A stretch of DNA of 64,000 bases, taken from Nitrospirota bacterium (GTDB lineage Bacteria > Nitrospirota > Thermodesulfovibrionia > Thermodesulfovibrionales > UBA9159). The DNA is taken from the NCBI GenBank assembly GCA_021790195.1, contig JAJYIF010000012.1, positions 1-64,000 of the forward strand, read 5' to 3'. Under the pieces are notes generated by a model. That model was given only the letters and a program-made list of their open reading frames with translations. It had not been told where the DNA came from and searched no databases. Below, one piece after another: positions 6,446-15,274 of this stretch (within the stretch, counting starts at the first letter, position 1; every line of letters begins with the position of its first letter). The translations under genes were made by a program, and so were the position numbers.

Positions 6446-9078
6446 TGAGGATCCACAATCTCTCAAAAGAGGAGGTCCTCCGGAGTCTCGTGACCTCCGA
6501 AAGGGGTCTTTCCGAAGCAGACGCTCAAAGACGGCTGCATGAATATGGTTCGAACGAGATAAGGTCCGCAAGAAAGAAGCCTCTCGTTCTGAGATTCATC
6601 TCCCAGTTCACCCATTTCCTGGCCATACTCTTGTGGATCTCTGCCTTCCTCGCCTTCTTGTCCGAGTATCTCAGACCCGGAGAGGGAATGCTTTCGCTCG
6701 GTATGGCGATCGTCGGGGTTATAGTCATCAACGCCATCTTCACCTTCATACAGGAGTTCCGCGCTGAAAAAGCGGTGGCTGCCCTAAAGAAGCTTCTCCC
6801 GTTCAACGTCAAGGTTGTGCGTGATGGTGCGACAAAGGAGATCCCTGCAAGCGGGGTCGTTCCCGGCGATGTGATTCTCCTGAGCGAGGGGGACAAAGTC
6901 CCTGCAGACGCGAGGCTTATAGAGGAAACCCGTCTGATGGTAAACAATGCCCCGCTGACCGGCGAGTCGGACGCGAAGCCGAGAAGTCCCGCGCCTTTTG
7001 AGGGGGAATATCTCGAAAGTCCCAATATAATCTTCGCCGGCACTCTCGTTTTGAGCGGCTCCGGCAAGGCCGCTGTGTTTGCAACCGGCATGTCCACCGA
7101 GTTCGGCAGGATCGCACATCTGACGAGCGCAGTCGAGCCGGGCCTGAGTCCCCTTCAAAAAGAGATAATAAAGGTGACGAGGATAATAGCGTTGATCGCC
7201 GTGATCACCGGCACGTTTTTCCTGGCGGTGGGAACCTTGATAGGGAGAAGCTTCTGGCACAATCTCCTCTTCGCCATCGGAATAACGATCGCGAACGTGC
7301 CTGAAGGACTTCTGCCGACCGTCACCCTTTCTCTTGCGATGGGGAGTCAAAGAATGGCCAGAAAGAAGGCGCTCATTAAGAATCTCACCTCTGTAGAGAC
7401 CCTGGGGTGCGTCACGGTGATCTGCACCGACAAGACAGGCACGCTGACACAAAACAGGATGGAGGTCGAGAAGCTCTGGACCTTCGACGGGCTTGAGTCC
7501 ACCTCCAGTGGTCTGATGAAGATCGCTTATCTTTGTAACAACGCTGTTTATGAGGAGGGCAAATACAGGGGTGACCCGACCGAGGCAGCACTTTTGAGAA
7601 GGGCCAGAAAGACATGCGGCGACCTTAAGTCGGAAAGATTATTTGAGATGCCTTTTGATTCCGAAAGAAAGAGAATGACGACAATAAATATGCTCGACGG
7701 CAAAATTATAGTCTTTACAAAGGGCGCCCTCGAAACGGTTTTGCCGCTTTGCGATACGGTACTGGATGACGGGATCAGGCCATTGAACGACGAGAAAGAG
7801 AGATTGCTTACGGAGGCATATCATTCGATGATGGACAAGGGGCTGAGGGTGATGGCCTTTGCTTTTTCCGAGAGGAAGGAAATTGACGCGAGCCGGGGCA
7901 TTGATGATTTGTCTGTCGAGTCTGAGCTGACGCTGGCCGGCCTCGTGGGGCTAGAAGATCCTCCGAGGCCCGAGGTGTCGGACGCCATAAAGAAATGTCA
8001 TGACTCAGGCATCAAAGTGATAATGATCACAGGCGATGCAAGCAGAACGGCCGTCGCCATTGCAAGAGAGATAGGACTCGTCAAAGGAACCCCCGTCATC
8101 GTCGAGGGATATGCGATGGATGGAATGATGGACAGCGCCCTGCGAGAGGCCCTCTCGTCAAAGGAAATAATCTTTGCGAGGATGGCGCCGAGACATAAGA
8201 TGAGGGTCGTGTCTACCCTTAAGGATGAAGGGGAAAGGGTGGCAGTGACGGGCGATGGTGTCAATGACGCGCCGGCTCTTAAGAAGGCAGACATCGGGAT
8301 CGCGATGGGAAAAAGCGGGACGGACGTTGCGAAGGAAGCTGCGGATGTGGTCCTACTCGATGACAATTTTGCCACAATCGTAAACGCTGTGGAAGAAGGC
8401 AGGACGATATTCGAGAACATCAGAAAATTTATCACCTACATCTTTGCTCACGGCACGCCGGAGGCTATCCCGTATGTACTGTTTGCCCTTATAAAAATAC
8501 CCCTGCCTCTCACAGTAATGCAGATCCTCGCCATAGACCTCGGGACCGAGACCGTCCCTGCCCTTGCCCTGGGAACGGAAACACCCGAGGCCGGAATCAT
8601 GAAGAACCCTCCGAGACCGCCCGAAAAGGGACTTATCGACCGGAGAGTCCTTTTCAGGGGATATATCTTCATCGGGCTCATAAGCACAATCGGCGTCCTT
8701 TTCGCATATTTCTATGTGCTCTGTGGCGGCGGCTGGAAATGGGGGATGGAATTGCCGGCGGACAGTCTGCTCGGCCGCCAGGCAACAACCGCTACGTTCC
8801 TTGGGATCGTTCTGCTGCAGGTAGGGACAGTGTTTGCCTGCCGTTCTTTTAAGGACTCGGTCTTCAGCCTCGGCTTCCTGTCGAATAAGTTGCTCGTTAC
8901 GGGAGTAGTCTTTGAGCTATTGCTCTCGGCCTTTATCATTTATAGTCCGGTCGGCAACAGGATCTTCGGGACAGCGCCTTTAAGCGCAGGTGTATGGCTG
9001 ATCCTGATACCCTTCAGCGCGGGATTATTGTTGGCGGAGGAATTGAGGAAGGCTTATGTGAGGAGACACAGGGGTTAA
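6445..9078 (+). CDS. P2-type cation-transporting ATPase (Na+/K+-ATPase-like)
   Basis: 877 residues, full length for bacterial P2 ATPases. Visible in order: N-terminal cation-ATPase domain, M1-M2, the TGES actuator loop (LTGES near 172), M4 with NVPEGLLPTVTLSLA, the phosphorylation motif DKTGTLT with Asp329, nucleotide-binding domain, the GDGVNDAPALKKADIG hinge, and six C-terminal membrane segments. The M4 sequence NVPEGLLPTVT, and IDLGTETVPALALG in M6, resemble the eukaryotic P2C (Na+/K+) group more than the Ca2+ SERCA group, whose M4 is typically IPEGLPAV. Direct proof of the ion is lacking, but the adjacent potassium importer supports K+/Na+. The start codon overlaps the upstream stop by one base. 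Confidence 0.87.
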   Translation: MRIHNLSKEEVLRSLVTSERGLSEADAQRRLHEYGSNEIRSARKKPLVLRFISQFTHFLAILLWISAFLAFLSEYLRPGEGMLSLGMAIVGVIVINAIFTFIQEFRAEKAVAALKKLLPFNVKVVRDGATKEIPASGVVPGDVILLSEGDKVPADARLIEETRLMVNNAPLTGESDAKPRSPAPFEGEYLESPNIIFAGTLVLSGSGKAAVFATGMSTEFGRIAHLTSAVEPGLSPLQKEIIKVTRIIALIAVITGTFFLAVGTLIGRSFWHNLLFAIGITIANVPEGLLPTVTLSLAMGSQRMARKKALIKNLTSVETLGCVTVICTDKTGTLTQNRMEVEKLWTFDGLESTSSGLMKIAYLCNNAVYEEGKYRGDPTEAALLRRARKTCGDLKSERLFEMPFDSERKRMTTINMLDGKIIVFTKGALETVLPLCDTVLDDGIRPLNDEKERLLTEAYHSMMDKGLRVMAFAFSERKEIDASRGIDDLSVESELTLAGLVGLEDPPRPEVSDAIKKCHDSGIKVIMITGDASRTAVAIAREIGLVKGTPVIVEGYAMDGMMDSALREALSSKEIIFARMAPRHKMRVVSTLKDEGERVAVTGDGVNDAPALKKADIGIAMGKSGTDVAKEAADVVLLDDNFATIVNAVEEGRTIFENIRKFITYIFAHGTPEAIPYVLFALIKIPLPLTVMQILAIDLGTETVPALALGTETPEAGIMKNPPRPPEKGLIDRRVLFRGYIFIGLISTIGVLFAYFYVLCGGGWKWGMELPADSLLGRQATTATFLGIVLLQVGTVFACRSFKDSVFSLGFLSNKLLVTGVVFELLLSAFIIYSPVGNRIFGTAPLSAGVWLILIPFSAGLLLAEELRKAYVRRHRG

Positions 9079-9090
9079 AAAACGAGAATA

Positions 9091-9858
9091 TCATTTCAGA
9101 ATCCGTTTTCTCATCAGTCTGAAGGGATAAGGAGAGAGGATAAGGGCCACGGCAACAATCCATGCAACGTCTTCAAGGCTTACATACAACTTTCCAGCCG
9201 CAAAGGACCGGCATATGTTCACCAGGTGATAAAGAGGGGTGAAGAAGGCGATCTTTGCAACGACCGGCGGCAGGTTAGTGAGAGGAAAGAATATTCCGGA
9301 AAAGAGAAACATCGGCGTCATCAGGAGCGTATAGAAATAGTTGAAGGAATCGATGCCCGGCACAACCGCCACGAATATCACCGAGATCTCGGCGAAGATC
9401 AGGCCGCTCACGAAAAGCAGTGGAACGGCTGCTATCAGAAGAGAGGAGTCGACCAGCCCGAAGGCAGAAATGACTATCATAATGATCGTGCCGTAAAGCG
9501 CGCTCTTTGTCGCGCCCCACATAAGCTCTCCGGCTATGAGATCATAGACGTTTACCGGGGTGGCGAGTATCGCGTCAAAGGTCTTTTGATAGGTCATCCT
9601 CACATATGTCCCGTAGGTGCATTCGTAGATCGCAGCGAACATTGAGGAAGAGGCGATTATCCCGGGTGCGATGAATTTGATATATGGGACGCCGTTTATC
9701 TCCTTCACAAAGGCGCCGAGGCCGAGACCGAGCGCGGCGAGATAGAGCACAGGCTCGACAAAGTTCAGCGCCAGACTCGAAAGATAGAGCTTGGTGTAGA
9801 CCGTAAAATTCCTCTGCCACACCCTGAAGGCCCTCTTAAAGTCGACCGGAATCATCAT
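9091..9858 (-). CDS. ABC-2 type exporter, membrane permease
   Basis: 255 residues with six hydrophobic segments, of the NodJ/DrrB-like ABC-2 family; the FSGIFFPLTNLPPVV stretch near residue 195 is the characteristic ABC-2 signature region. It forms the membrane part of an exporter with the overlapping ATPase gene just upstream (four-base overlap at 9855-9858). Substrate unknown. It converges on the P-type ATPase with a gap of only 12 nt. Confidence 0.88.
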   Translation of the reverse strand: MMIPVDFKRAFRVWQRNFTVYTKLYLSSLALNFVEPVLYLAALGLGLGAFVKEINGVPYIKFIAPGIIASSSMFAAIYECTYGTYVRMTYQKTFDAILATPVNVYDLIAGELMWGATKSALYGTIIMIVISAFGLVDSSLLIAAVPLLFVSGLIFAEISVIFVAVVPGIDSFNYFYTLLMTPMFLFSGIFFPLTNLPPVVAKIAFFTPLYHLVNICRSFAAGKLYVSLEDVAWIVAVALILSPYPFRLMRKRILK

Positions 9859-10589
9859 GGCAGTATGAGATCTTTCCCTGTCAGTTTGAGATAGACGTCT
9901 TCAAGGTTGCCTCCGTGAAGGCGCATCAGAGCTGAAGGCGAATTGATAGTAACAATCTTGCCGGCATCCATTATAGCCACCCTGTCGCAGAGTCTTTCCG
10001 CCTCTTCCATATAATGCGTGGTCAGTATAAGAGTGGTCTCCTTTTCCTTAAGCTGTTTCAGTTTGTCCCAGACTGAATGTCTGCTGTGAGGATCGAGGCC
10101 CGTTGTCGGCTCATCGAGGATCAGCAGCTCCGGATTGTTTATCACCGAACGCGCAAGCGTCAGCCTGCGCTTCATCCCCCCTGAGAGATCGCCTATCTTT
10201 GTCTTTGCCTTGCCTTCGAGCTCCACGAATTTGAGGAGCTCCGACGCGGAGGAAAGCGCTTCCTTTTTCGGTATGTCGAAATAACGAGCGTAGACGAGCA
10301 GGTTTTGGAGGACAGTGAGGTCCGGATCTAGATTATCCTCCTGCGGCATCACCCCTATCCTCGCCTTTATTCTGCTTGGGTCCTTTGTCACATCCATGTC
10401 AAAGACCTTCACTTCTCCGGACGAAGGCGGCATGAAACAATAGATAATGCGCATAACGGTAGTCTTTCCCGCGCCGTTAGGGCCGAGAAAGCCGAAACAT
10501 TCTCCGCGCCCGATTTCAAAATCTATCCCATCAACTGCCCTGAGCGGTCCGTAGTCCTTGATAAGATTTCTTGCGGTGACGATATTCAT
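9855..10589 (-). CDS. ABC exporter ATP-binding protein (NodI/DrrA-like)
   Basis: 244 residues from ATG 10589. The longer open frame reaches 10751, but the family N-terminus (MNIVTARNLIKDYGPLRAVDG) begins at 10589. Motifs: Walker A GPNGAGKTT, Q-loop, signature LSGGMKRRLTLARS, Walker B LLILDEPTTGLDP, and the switch His in LTTHYMEEAE. It energises the overlapping ABC-2 permease. TATAAT (10596-10601, minus strand) sits six nt before the ATG and no Shine-Dalgarno is present, so a leaderless transcript is likely. A decayed copy of its 5' end lies at about 11195-11312. Confidence 0.9.
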   Translation of the reverse strand: MNIVTARNLIKDYGPLRAVDGIDFEIGRGECFGFLGPNGAGKTTVMRIIYCFMPPSSGEVKVFDMDVTKDPSRIKARIGVMPQEDNLDPDLTVLQNLLVYARYFDIPKKEALSSASELLKFVELEGKAKTKIGDLSGGMKRRLTLARSVINNPELLILDEPTTGLDPHSRHSVWDKLKQLKEKETTLILTTHYMEEAERLCDRVAIMDAGKIVTINSPSALMRLHGGNLEDVYLKLTGKDLILP

Positions 10590-10595
10590 GAAGAG

Positions 10596-10601
10596 ATTAT
10601 A
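10596..10601 (-). promoter_or_regulatory. Extended -10 of a predicted leaderless promoter
   Basis: On the minus strand TG-T-TATAAT (extended -10) ends six nt before the ATG of the ABC ATPase gene. No convincing -35 and no Shine-Dalgarno were seen. Confidence 0.5.
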
Positions 10602-10718
10602 ACATCCAATACAAACCGGGGCATGGCGAAAGAGGTTAATGCGCATCGCAATTTTCAATTCGAAGGATTGTGTATCAGGTGCTAAAGGAATATAATAAGG
10701 AGTAATTGGAGGTGCAAT

Positions 10719-10907
10719 ATGGCCAGGGCTAAAGGGATGACCGTGGACCAAATAGAACAGCTAGTCGAGCAGAAGATGCTTGAAATCATCGGTGATCCTG
10801 ATTCGGGGCTTCATTTAAAGAAGAGCTTCAAGACAAAGCTGGAAAAGAGACTGAAGAAACCGTCCAGAAGAATTTCCCATGAAGAGGTATTGAAAAGGTT
10901 TGCCTAA
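10719..10907 (+). CDS. Small antitoxin-type protein of a RelE module
   Basis: 62 residues, charged and Lys-rich at the C-terminus, starting at ATG 10719 behind ggaggtg. It overlaps the following RelE-like toxin by eight nt, the typical antitoxin-first order. The N-terminal part (MTVDQIEQLVEQKMLEIIGDPDSG) is helical and could dimerise; the sequence does not show a clear DNA-binding motif. Assigned mainly by position and size. Confidence 0.7.
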   Translation: MARAKGMTVDQIEQLVEQKMLEIIGDPDSGLHLKKSFKTKLEKRLKKPSRRISHEEVLKRFA

Positions 10908-11154
10908 GGTTGAGTGGGAAGAAGAAGCCTTAGACGACCTCGCCAAGATTGACAGACCGATAGCAAAACGCATCCTGAACAAAATCTCCTGGTTTTCCCA
11001 ATATTTCGATGCAATCACTCCCGAACCTCTATCTGCCGACATGGCCGGTTTGTTTAAGCTGCGTGTCGGAGACTGGCGAATAGTTTATGAGATCAGACGG
11101 GATGTAATAGTCATCAAAGCTGTTGGACATAGAAGCGAGATTTACAGACTATGA
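10900..11154 (+). CDS. RelE/ParE-family toxin
   Basis: 84 residues with the RelE/ParE fold pattern: N-terminal VEWEEEALDDLAKID helix, a basic helix (RPIAKRILNKI), then strands GLFKLRVGDWRIVYEI and VIVIKAVGHRSEIYRL, which is the diagnostic C-terminal end of RelE-type mRNA interferases. The start is TTG 10900, overlapping the antitoxin stop. RelE members cleave mRNA on the ribosome and ParE members poison gyrase; the conserved GHRSEIYRL end favours the RelE branch. The module is inserted between the ABC ATPase gene and a decayed duplicate of its 5' end. Confidence 0.85.
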   Translation: MPKVEWEEEALDDLAKIDRPIAKRILNKISWFSQYFDAITPEPLSADMAGLFKLRVGDWRIVYEIRRDVIVIKAVGHRSEIYRL

Positions 11155-11194
11155 AGAATCCGAGCTCTCTGAAAAATCGCGCCGTTCGAACCTA

Positions 11195-11312
11195 TGAACC
11201 CAAGACACGCCCCGCGTTCGATCTGAAAAACTATCCCATTTATGGCCCCTGAGAGTTCCACAGTCCTTTGAGGGACCCCTTGCGGTTGCGGTGTTCATGA
11301 AGAGATTATACC
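11195..11312 (-). pseudogene. Decayed 5' fragment of an ABC ATPase gene
   Basis: Read on the minus strand, this stretch is an obvious diverged copy of the upstream region and first 30-odd codons of the ABC ATPase gene at 9855-10589. Both carry ggatg-type upstream sequence, TATAATCTCTTCATGAA or a close variant, then YNLFMN, TAR, KD and G-LR at matching spacing. It is broken before the Walker A motif, so it cannot encode a functional ATPase. It lies immediately after the RelE module, suggesting that recombination at this sequence accompanied the acquisition of the module. Confidence 0.7.
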
Positions 11313-11401
11313 ATCCCGTAGAAAGGCCGAAAGTTGAAAGGAATTCCCCCAAGCAAGTCTGTCTCGAATAGAGAAAAGTCGGGGCGACAAGCGTGATCTG
11401 G

Positions 11402-12112
11402 TTATGCGGACCTTTTCATTCTAACCCAAAGGTGATGAATCGTTATTTTATCGAGCTTTTCCCGACTATGAGCGGACAAATATCTCGCAACGCCTTTTGA
11501 TTGGTTCTCGTCTGTAGAGCTAAGCGTTTCATCGGCACTCCAGATGCAGACATCCTTCATGGAGCTGTCACCGAGTTCAACGATCCATTTGTTGACTTCT
11601 CCATACCAGTCTGACGGAGATTTCTCCTGTATGAAAGCAATCATTGTCGCAAGAACCATATTAGCGCCGTGCAGACCCAGCTTAAAACGCTGAATACCAC
11701 CTGTTCTCTCCTCAAGACCTGTTACATACTCTCTCTCACGAGCAGACGAAGGGGCTGGAAGACGCTTGCCTTCAAGAACGAGGAATGGATCATAGATCGT
11801 ATGCGTTCTCGCACCGATTTTTGTAGTCTTAGCAGGAGAGGCAGCCAGATCAACCCGACGACGACAAGTCTGGGGCTCTTCTCGGTCAAAGCGAACCATC
11901 GGAAAATCAAACCGCGCTCTTGTATCGAGATACTTACATAACTGCAAGTTCAATTTGTCTTCGGCTATTTCATCAGGCCGGTCAGGGTCGTCGCGCCAAC
12001 TCGGCAATTGCTCATACACAAAGCTTATTGTGCTCAGCGCAAGCGTGTCTACTCTTGCAATCCCTGACGTAATCTTTCCGCTGCTCTGCCCCGTTGCTCT
12101 GTCATTATCCAT
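11402..12112 (-). CDS. Putative PD-(D/E)XK nuclease paired with the DNA methyltransferase
   Basis: 236 residues, no family name recalled. It shows the spacing of a PD-(D/E)XK nuclease: Glu51 in an N-terminal helix (EIAEDKLNLQLCKYL), Asp88 in RRRVDLAA, and Glu114-x-Lys116 in FLVLEGKRL. It begins three nt after the stop of the large methyltransferase gene, so the two are co-expressed, consistent with the cleavage or auxiliary subunit of a restriction-modification or phage-defence system. The nuclease reading is inferred from the motif and the neighbour only. Confidence 0.6.
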   Translation of the reverse strand: MDNDRATGQSSGKITSGIARVDTLALSTISFVYEQLPSWRDDPDRPDEIAEDKLNLQLCKYLDTRARFDFPMVRFDREEPQTCRRRVDLAASPAKTTKIGARTHTIYDPFLVLEGKRLPAPSSAREREYVTGLEERTGGIQRFKLGLHGANMVLATMIAFIQEKSPSDWYGEVNKWIVELGDSSMKDVCIWSADETLSSTDENQSKGVARYLSAHSREKLDKITIHHLWVRMKRSA

Positions 12113-12115
12113 ACC

Positions 12116-14983
12116 TCAGTAGCCTTGCCGGTGTAAATCCGTAAGTGTCTCGTCGGCGTCGCGAACAGCCGTTGAACGAATCCAATAACGCAAGCGATCA
12201 GGCTTAACTATGAATACAACATTATCTGAGTAGAGGCGCAATACCCGGACCGTCCGAAGATACTTGTGCCTCTTTTCATCATAGATAAGCTTCTTAAGCT
12301 CACTCTCTGCTTCTCCTTCCATCCATGAGAGGTTAGGCTGCGAGCCGAAATAAAATGGCTGACAAATTAGTCCACCAAGGAAAACTGGATCGGCCACCCT
12401 CAAATTGTGGTACACACTGCCAAGCATGCGAACAAACAGGCTTGCGTATTCGCGAAGATTATCGGTAGTCGCTGCCTTTGTCAGCAGCTCTGAATTCTGC
12501 CCTAACCGCACGTATTCAGATATATATCTCAATACATCTTCACACAATGCTTCTTCCCAAAAAGAAAAAGAAAGGTTATTCATATTCTCAGGATAAGGCA
12601 ATATATCAATGTCTTGCTTAAGAATTGATGTCGCCTTACCGACCAGTGACTGAGTCCCATTAAGTGCACAAGCGAACATGTAAATATTACGATTCTTAGA
12701 GAAAACCTGATAAATCTTGCGGAGTTCAGCCTCTTCAGATTTGGGTGCATGGATCCCCACAATTTTGTCGCGGTATGCAAGAAAACCCTTGTCCAAAAAT
12801 ACGGCAGGAAGGGATTGTGAAGACTTTATCAGGAGCAGAGGGGCGCTATAGCGGTCCTTCGTATATGCTGATCGGAAGAGTGTTTCCTGAACGGTTGTAA
12901 TCTTGCTCACATCAATGCCGTAATCGGTGAAAGCGTCGGTCGGCACGAGGGGTTTACTCGTAAGAAAAGGAGCCGGTGTCCGTCGCCCCGTTTTAGCCGC
13001 TATGTAGCCTTCGCCATAATCCCATCCCTCCTGTTGAGACACAAATTCTGCAAGTGTACGCATATCCCTGAGTCGCCGTGAAACTTCAAACAATCTCCCG
13101 CCACCAAGAAGGTTCGACCGCCAGACATAGGGATCACTTTCAGCATCCTCCTGCGACACACGGTGATAATCATAATGATCAAGTTCAAAATGAAGACGTT
13201 CGTGCACACTCACTGTGCGCCGGAAGGTCAAATGATCAACCATATGGTCTTCCGAGGGCCGGACAGCGCGTGATAGTATTGCAACCGTTTTGGGATCGGC
13301 TTCGTAAAGCTTGCGAATCGACGTAAAGTCAAAGATTGTTTCAACCTTATGTTTTCTAAGTATCGTTGTCCTGAATGCGTGCGCATTGCTATTGTAAAGA
13401 AGTCCCGACGGCTGAATCAGGCATACACTTCCGCCGGGACGAAGTATGTTCAGCGCTTGCTCCAAGAACAAATAAGCCATTTGCTTGTCGGGGAGGGCAC
13501 CGCGACTCTTGTCTCTCTTTTGTGCGGCTTTGTTGACCTCTGCGGCTGCGTCGGAAAGTGTCGATTCAAAGGGCGGGTTTCCGACAACTATGTCAAACTT
13601 CTCGGTGATAATGTTAGGCTTGTCTTCTTGGGAATCGAGAAGGAGACGGAAAAAATCAGCTTCAAACAGGTTTGATTTGTGGAGCTGATCGAATCTTAGA
13701 TCTCGCCAGATGACCTCAGGCTGCAATGCGTCACAAATGGCCAGCGCCAAACTGAATGCTGTTAAATGAGCAGCACCTGGGTCTAATTCAATGCCGCAAA
13801 TGCATTTCCTGAGAATACCCTTCAGGGCAGTGACATCAGGCCGTCGCCAGTCTTTACGGCTGCGCCAGACGTTTATTAAGCGTCGGAATGCGCCTACAAG
13901 AAAAACTCCTGATCCGCAGGCAGGGTCCAGAACACGCTCCTCACCGGTCAGTTTTCCATACGGCATGACATTATCCAACAGTAAAGATGCCAAAAAAGGA
14001 GGCGTGTAAACAGTGCCGTGGCCGCCTTGGACAAATCTCTGATAAAGGTGGCTGATAATTTCGACAGGAAGATGCCTGAAAGAAAACTGCTCCCATAGAT
14101 ATCTCTGTCTGTTCAATGTTCTTGCTTCAACGAGATCAGCAAAGTGACAGAGATTCTTCTTCGTTAGCTTTTGCCGCCCCTCACGTGGAAGAGCAAAGAC
14201 CTCGCCATTGAATTTGCGTTCAAGCACATCCAGCAGCCGGTATACCCCTTCCGGGTCGCCGCCTCCCAAAACTCCCAAGAAGTTTTTTGCGCCTTTATGA
14301 AATCCACCGAACCAGCCGTTGGGAAACACTCCTCGATCTTCAAGATATTTTATAAGCACCATCAAGAGAAGCAGTCGCCGCAGGACAGGGTTATTCTTTC
14401 CATCGAGATCATTGTCGGCCTCAACGACGGCTTGGATAAGGGCCTGATGAGCGACCTTGTCGTGATCCGCTAATTCTCTGTTGCCCGGTTCTTCCCAAAA
14501 AGTACCGTCTGCAAGACGCAAGGCTGAGAAGTTACGTATTTCTTCAGTGATAGCTGTCGCCGTTATCAGCGTGTTCAGGTCAAGCGTCTTTACTGGACTA
14601 TACTGACAGACCTCCTCGCCGACGTTCCAGAAATCTGGCCCCCGGGCACATGTCAATATATCGATCCGGCTGGACCAAGTAATGTAGAGTAACGGGGTTT
14701 TCCCTTGAAGCCAAACCTGTCGGTGAAGCTCAGCCAATGTTTTTTCATCTAATCGCCCGTCAGAATTATCAACGACGTAGGCTGAAATCTGCGATGAGCG
14801 TTCGTCAGCGAAACGGCGAAAGAATATGTAATCAACACGGTCAAATGCCGCAGTGTCTAGCACAGCCGCCTGTTCGCTGATACGAAGAGGTCTCGCGTGC
14901 GCGCCTCGAACCGGGACGAGGCCTGATGTAGGCTTGCCTTCTGCACTAATAAAATCAATGATTCGGAGCGCACCGTTAGTCAC
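12116..14983 (-). CDS. Large N6-adenine DNA methyltransferase (Eco57I/type IIG-like)
   Basis: 955 residues from GTG 14983; a TTG at 14998 adds five residues but lacks a ribosome binding site, whereas gagg sits about nine nt before the GTG. Motif I VLDPACGSGVFLVGAF and motif IV DIVVGNPPFES define a gamma-type N6-adenine methyltransferase of the Eco57I superfamily. A long N-terminal region and a C-terminal TaqI-like target-recognition segment (residues about 640-860) flank the catalytic core. Such proteins modify host DNA in type IIG restriction or BREX-like defence. A putative PD-(D/E)XK partner follows directly, and an HTH protein with a consensus promoter precedes it. No PglZ, BrxL or other BREX gene is present. 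Confidence 0.85.
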   Translation of the reverse strand: MTNGALRIIDFISAEGKPTSGLVPVRGAHARPLRISEQAAVLDTAAFDRVDYIFFRRFADERSSQISAYVVDNSDGRLDEKTLAELHRQVWLQGKTPLLYITWSSRIDILTCARGPDFWNVGEEVCQYSPVKTLDLNTLITATAITEEIRNFSALRLADGTFWEEPGNRELADHDKVAHQALIQAVVEADNDLDGKNNPVLRRLLLLMVLIKYLEDRGVFPNGWFGGFHKGAKNFLGVLGGGDPEGVYRLLDVLERKFNGEVFALPREGRQKLTKKNLCHFADLVEARTLNRQRYLWEQFSFRHLPVEIISHLYQRFVQGGHGTVYTPPFLASLLLDNVMPYGKLTGEERVLDPACGSGVFLVGAFRRLINVWRSRKDWRRPDVTALKGILRKCICGIELDPGAAHLTAFSLALAICDALQPEVIWRDLRFDQLHKSNLFEADFFRLLLDSQEDKPNIITEKFDIVVGNPPFESTLSDAAAEVNKAAQKRDKSRGALPDKQMAYLFLEQALNILRPGGSVCLIQPSGLLYNSNAHAFRTTILRKHKVETIFDFTSIRKLYEADPKTVAILSRAVRPSEDHMVDHLTFRRTVSVHERLHFELDHYDYHRVSQEDAESDPYVWRSNLLGGGRLFEVSRRLRDMRTLAEFVSQQEGWDYGEGYIAAKTGRRTPAPFLTSKPLVPTDAFTDYGIDVSKITTVQETLFRSAYTKDRYSAPLLLIKSSQSLPAVFLDKGFLAYRDKIVGIHAPKSEEAELRKIYQVFSKNRNIYMFACALNGTQSLVGKATSILKQDIDILPYPENMNNLSFSFWEEALCEDVLRYISEYVRLGQNSELLTKAATTDNLREYASLFVRMLGSVYHNLRVADPVFLGGLICQPFYFGSQPNLSWMEGEAESELKKLIYDEKRHKYLRTVRVLRLYSDNVVFIVKPDRLRYWIRSTAVRDADETLTDLHRQGY

Positions 14984-15040
14984 TGTGGAGAACCTCAACT
15001 ATATTATTCTTCAGATTGAGTTCAACGATTGAGCCAGACC

Positions 15041-15226
15041 TCATGGTTGGACCCTCTTTATCTTCTGTCTCTCAACAAATCGTTTTAGGTCTATCGGATC
15101 AAGTAGAGTGCGCTTCCCGATTTTTACGGTTCGGATTTTCCCCTCGTTAATGAGAGAATAGAACTTTGTTCTGCCGATCTTAAGATGTTCGAGTGCTTCC
15201 TTGACTGTCAGTAAGCCGTCGCTCAT
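15041..15226 (-). CDS. Excisionase-type HTH regulator of the methyltransferase cassette
   Basis: 61 residues with the HTH_17/excisionase pattern: LTVKEALEHLKIGRTKFYSLINEGKI then IGKRTLLDPIDLKRFVE, a winged-helix MerR-like fold. It is the first gene of the cassette and lies 57 nt before the methyltransferase start. A perfect sigma-70 promoter with an inverted repeat over its -35 precedes it, so autoregulation and timing of methylase and nuclease, as in C-protein restriction systems, is a reasonable inference. The -10 ends seven nt before the ATG with no ribosome binding site. Confidence 0.8.
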   Translation of the reverse strand: MSDGLLTVKEALEHLKIGRTKFYSLINEGKIRTVKIGKRTLLDPIDLKRFVERQKIKRVQP

Positions 15227-15233
15227 TGTGAGA

Positions 15234-15274
15234 ATTATAGGTTGTTCTTAACCGTTTGTCAATATTCGTGACAA
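15234..15274 (-). promoter_or_regulatory. Consensus promoter with operator-like inverted repeat
   Basis: On the minus strand TTGACA (15257-15262) and TATAAT (15234-15239) are separated by exactly 17 nt, a perfect sigma-70 consensus. An inverted repeat TTGTCA-7 nt-TGACAA (plus strand 15256-15261 and 15269-15274) overlaps the -35 and could be the operator of the HTH protein encoded immediately downstream. Confidence 0.75.

Noticed and set aside
11170-11200. GTTCGAACC-like stretch considered as a tRNA T-arm
   Set aside because: No acceptor, anticodon or D-arm pairing could be drawn around it.
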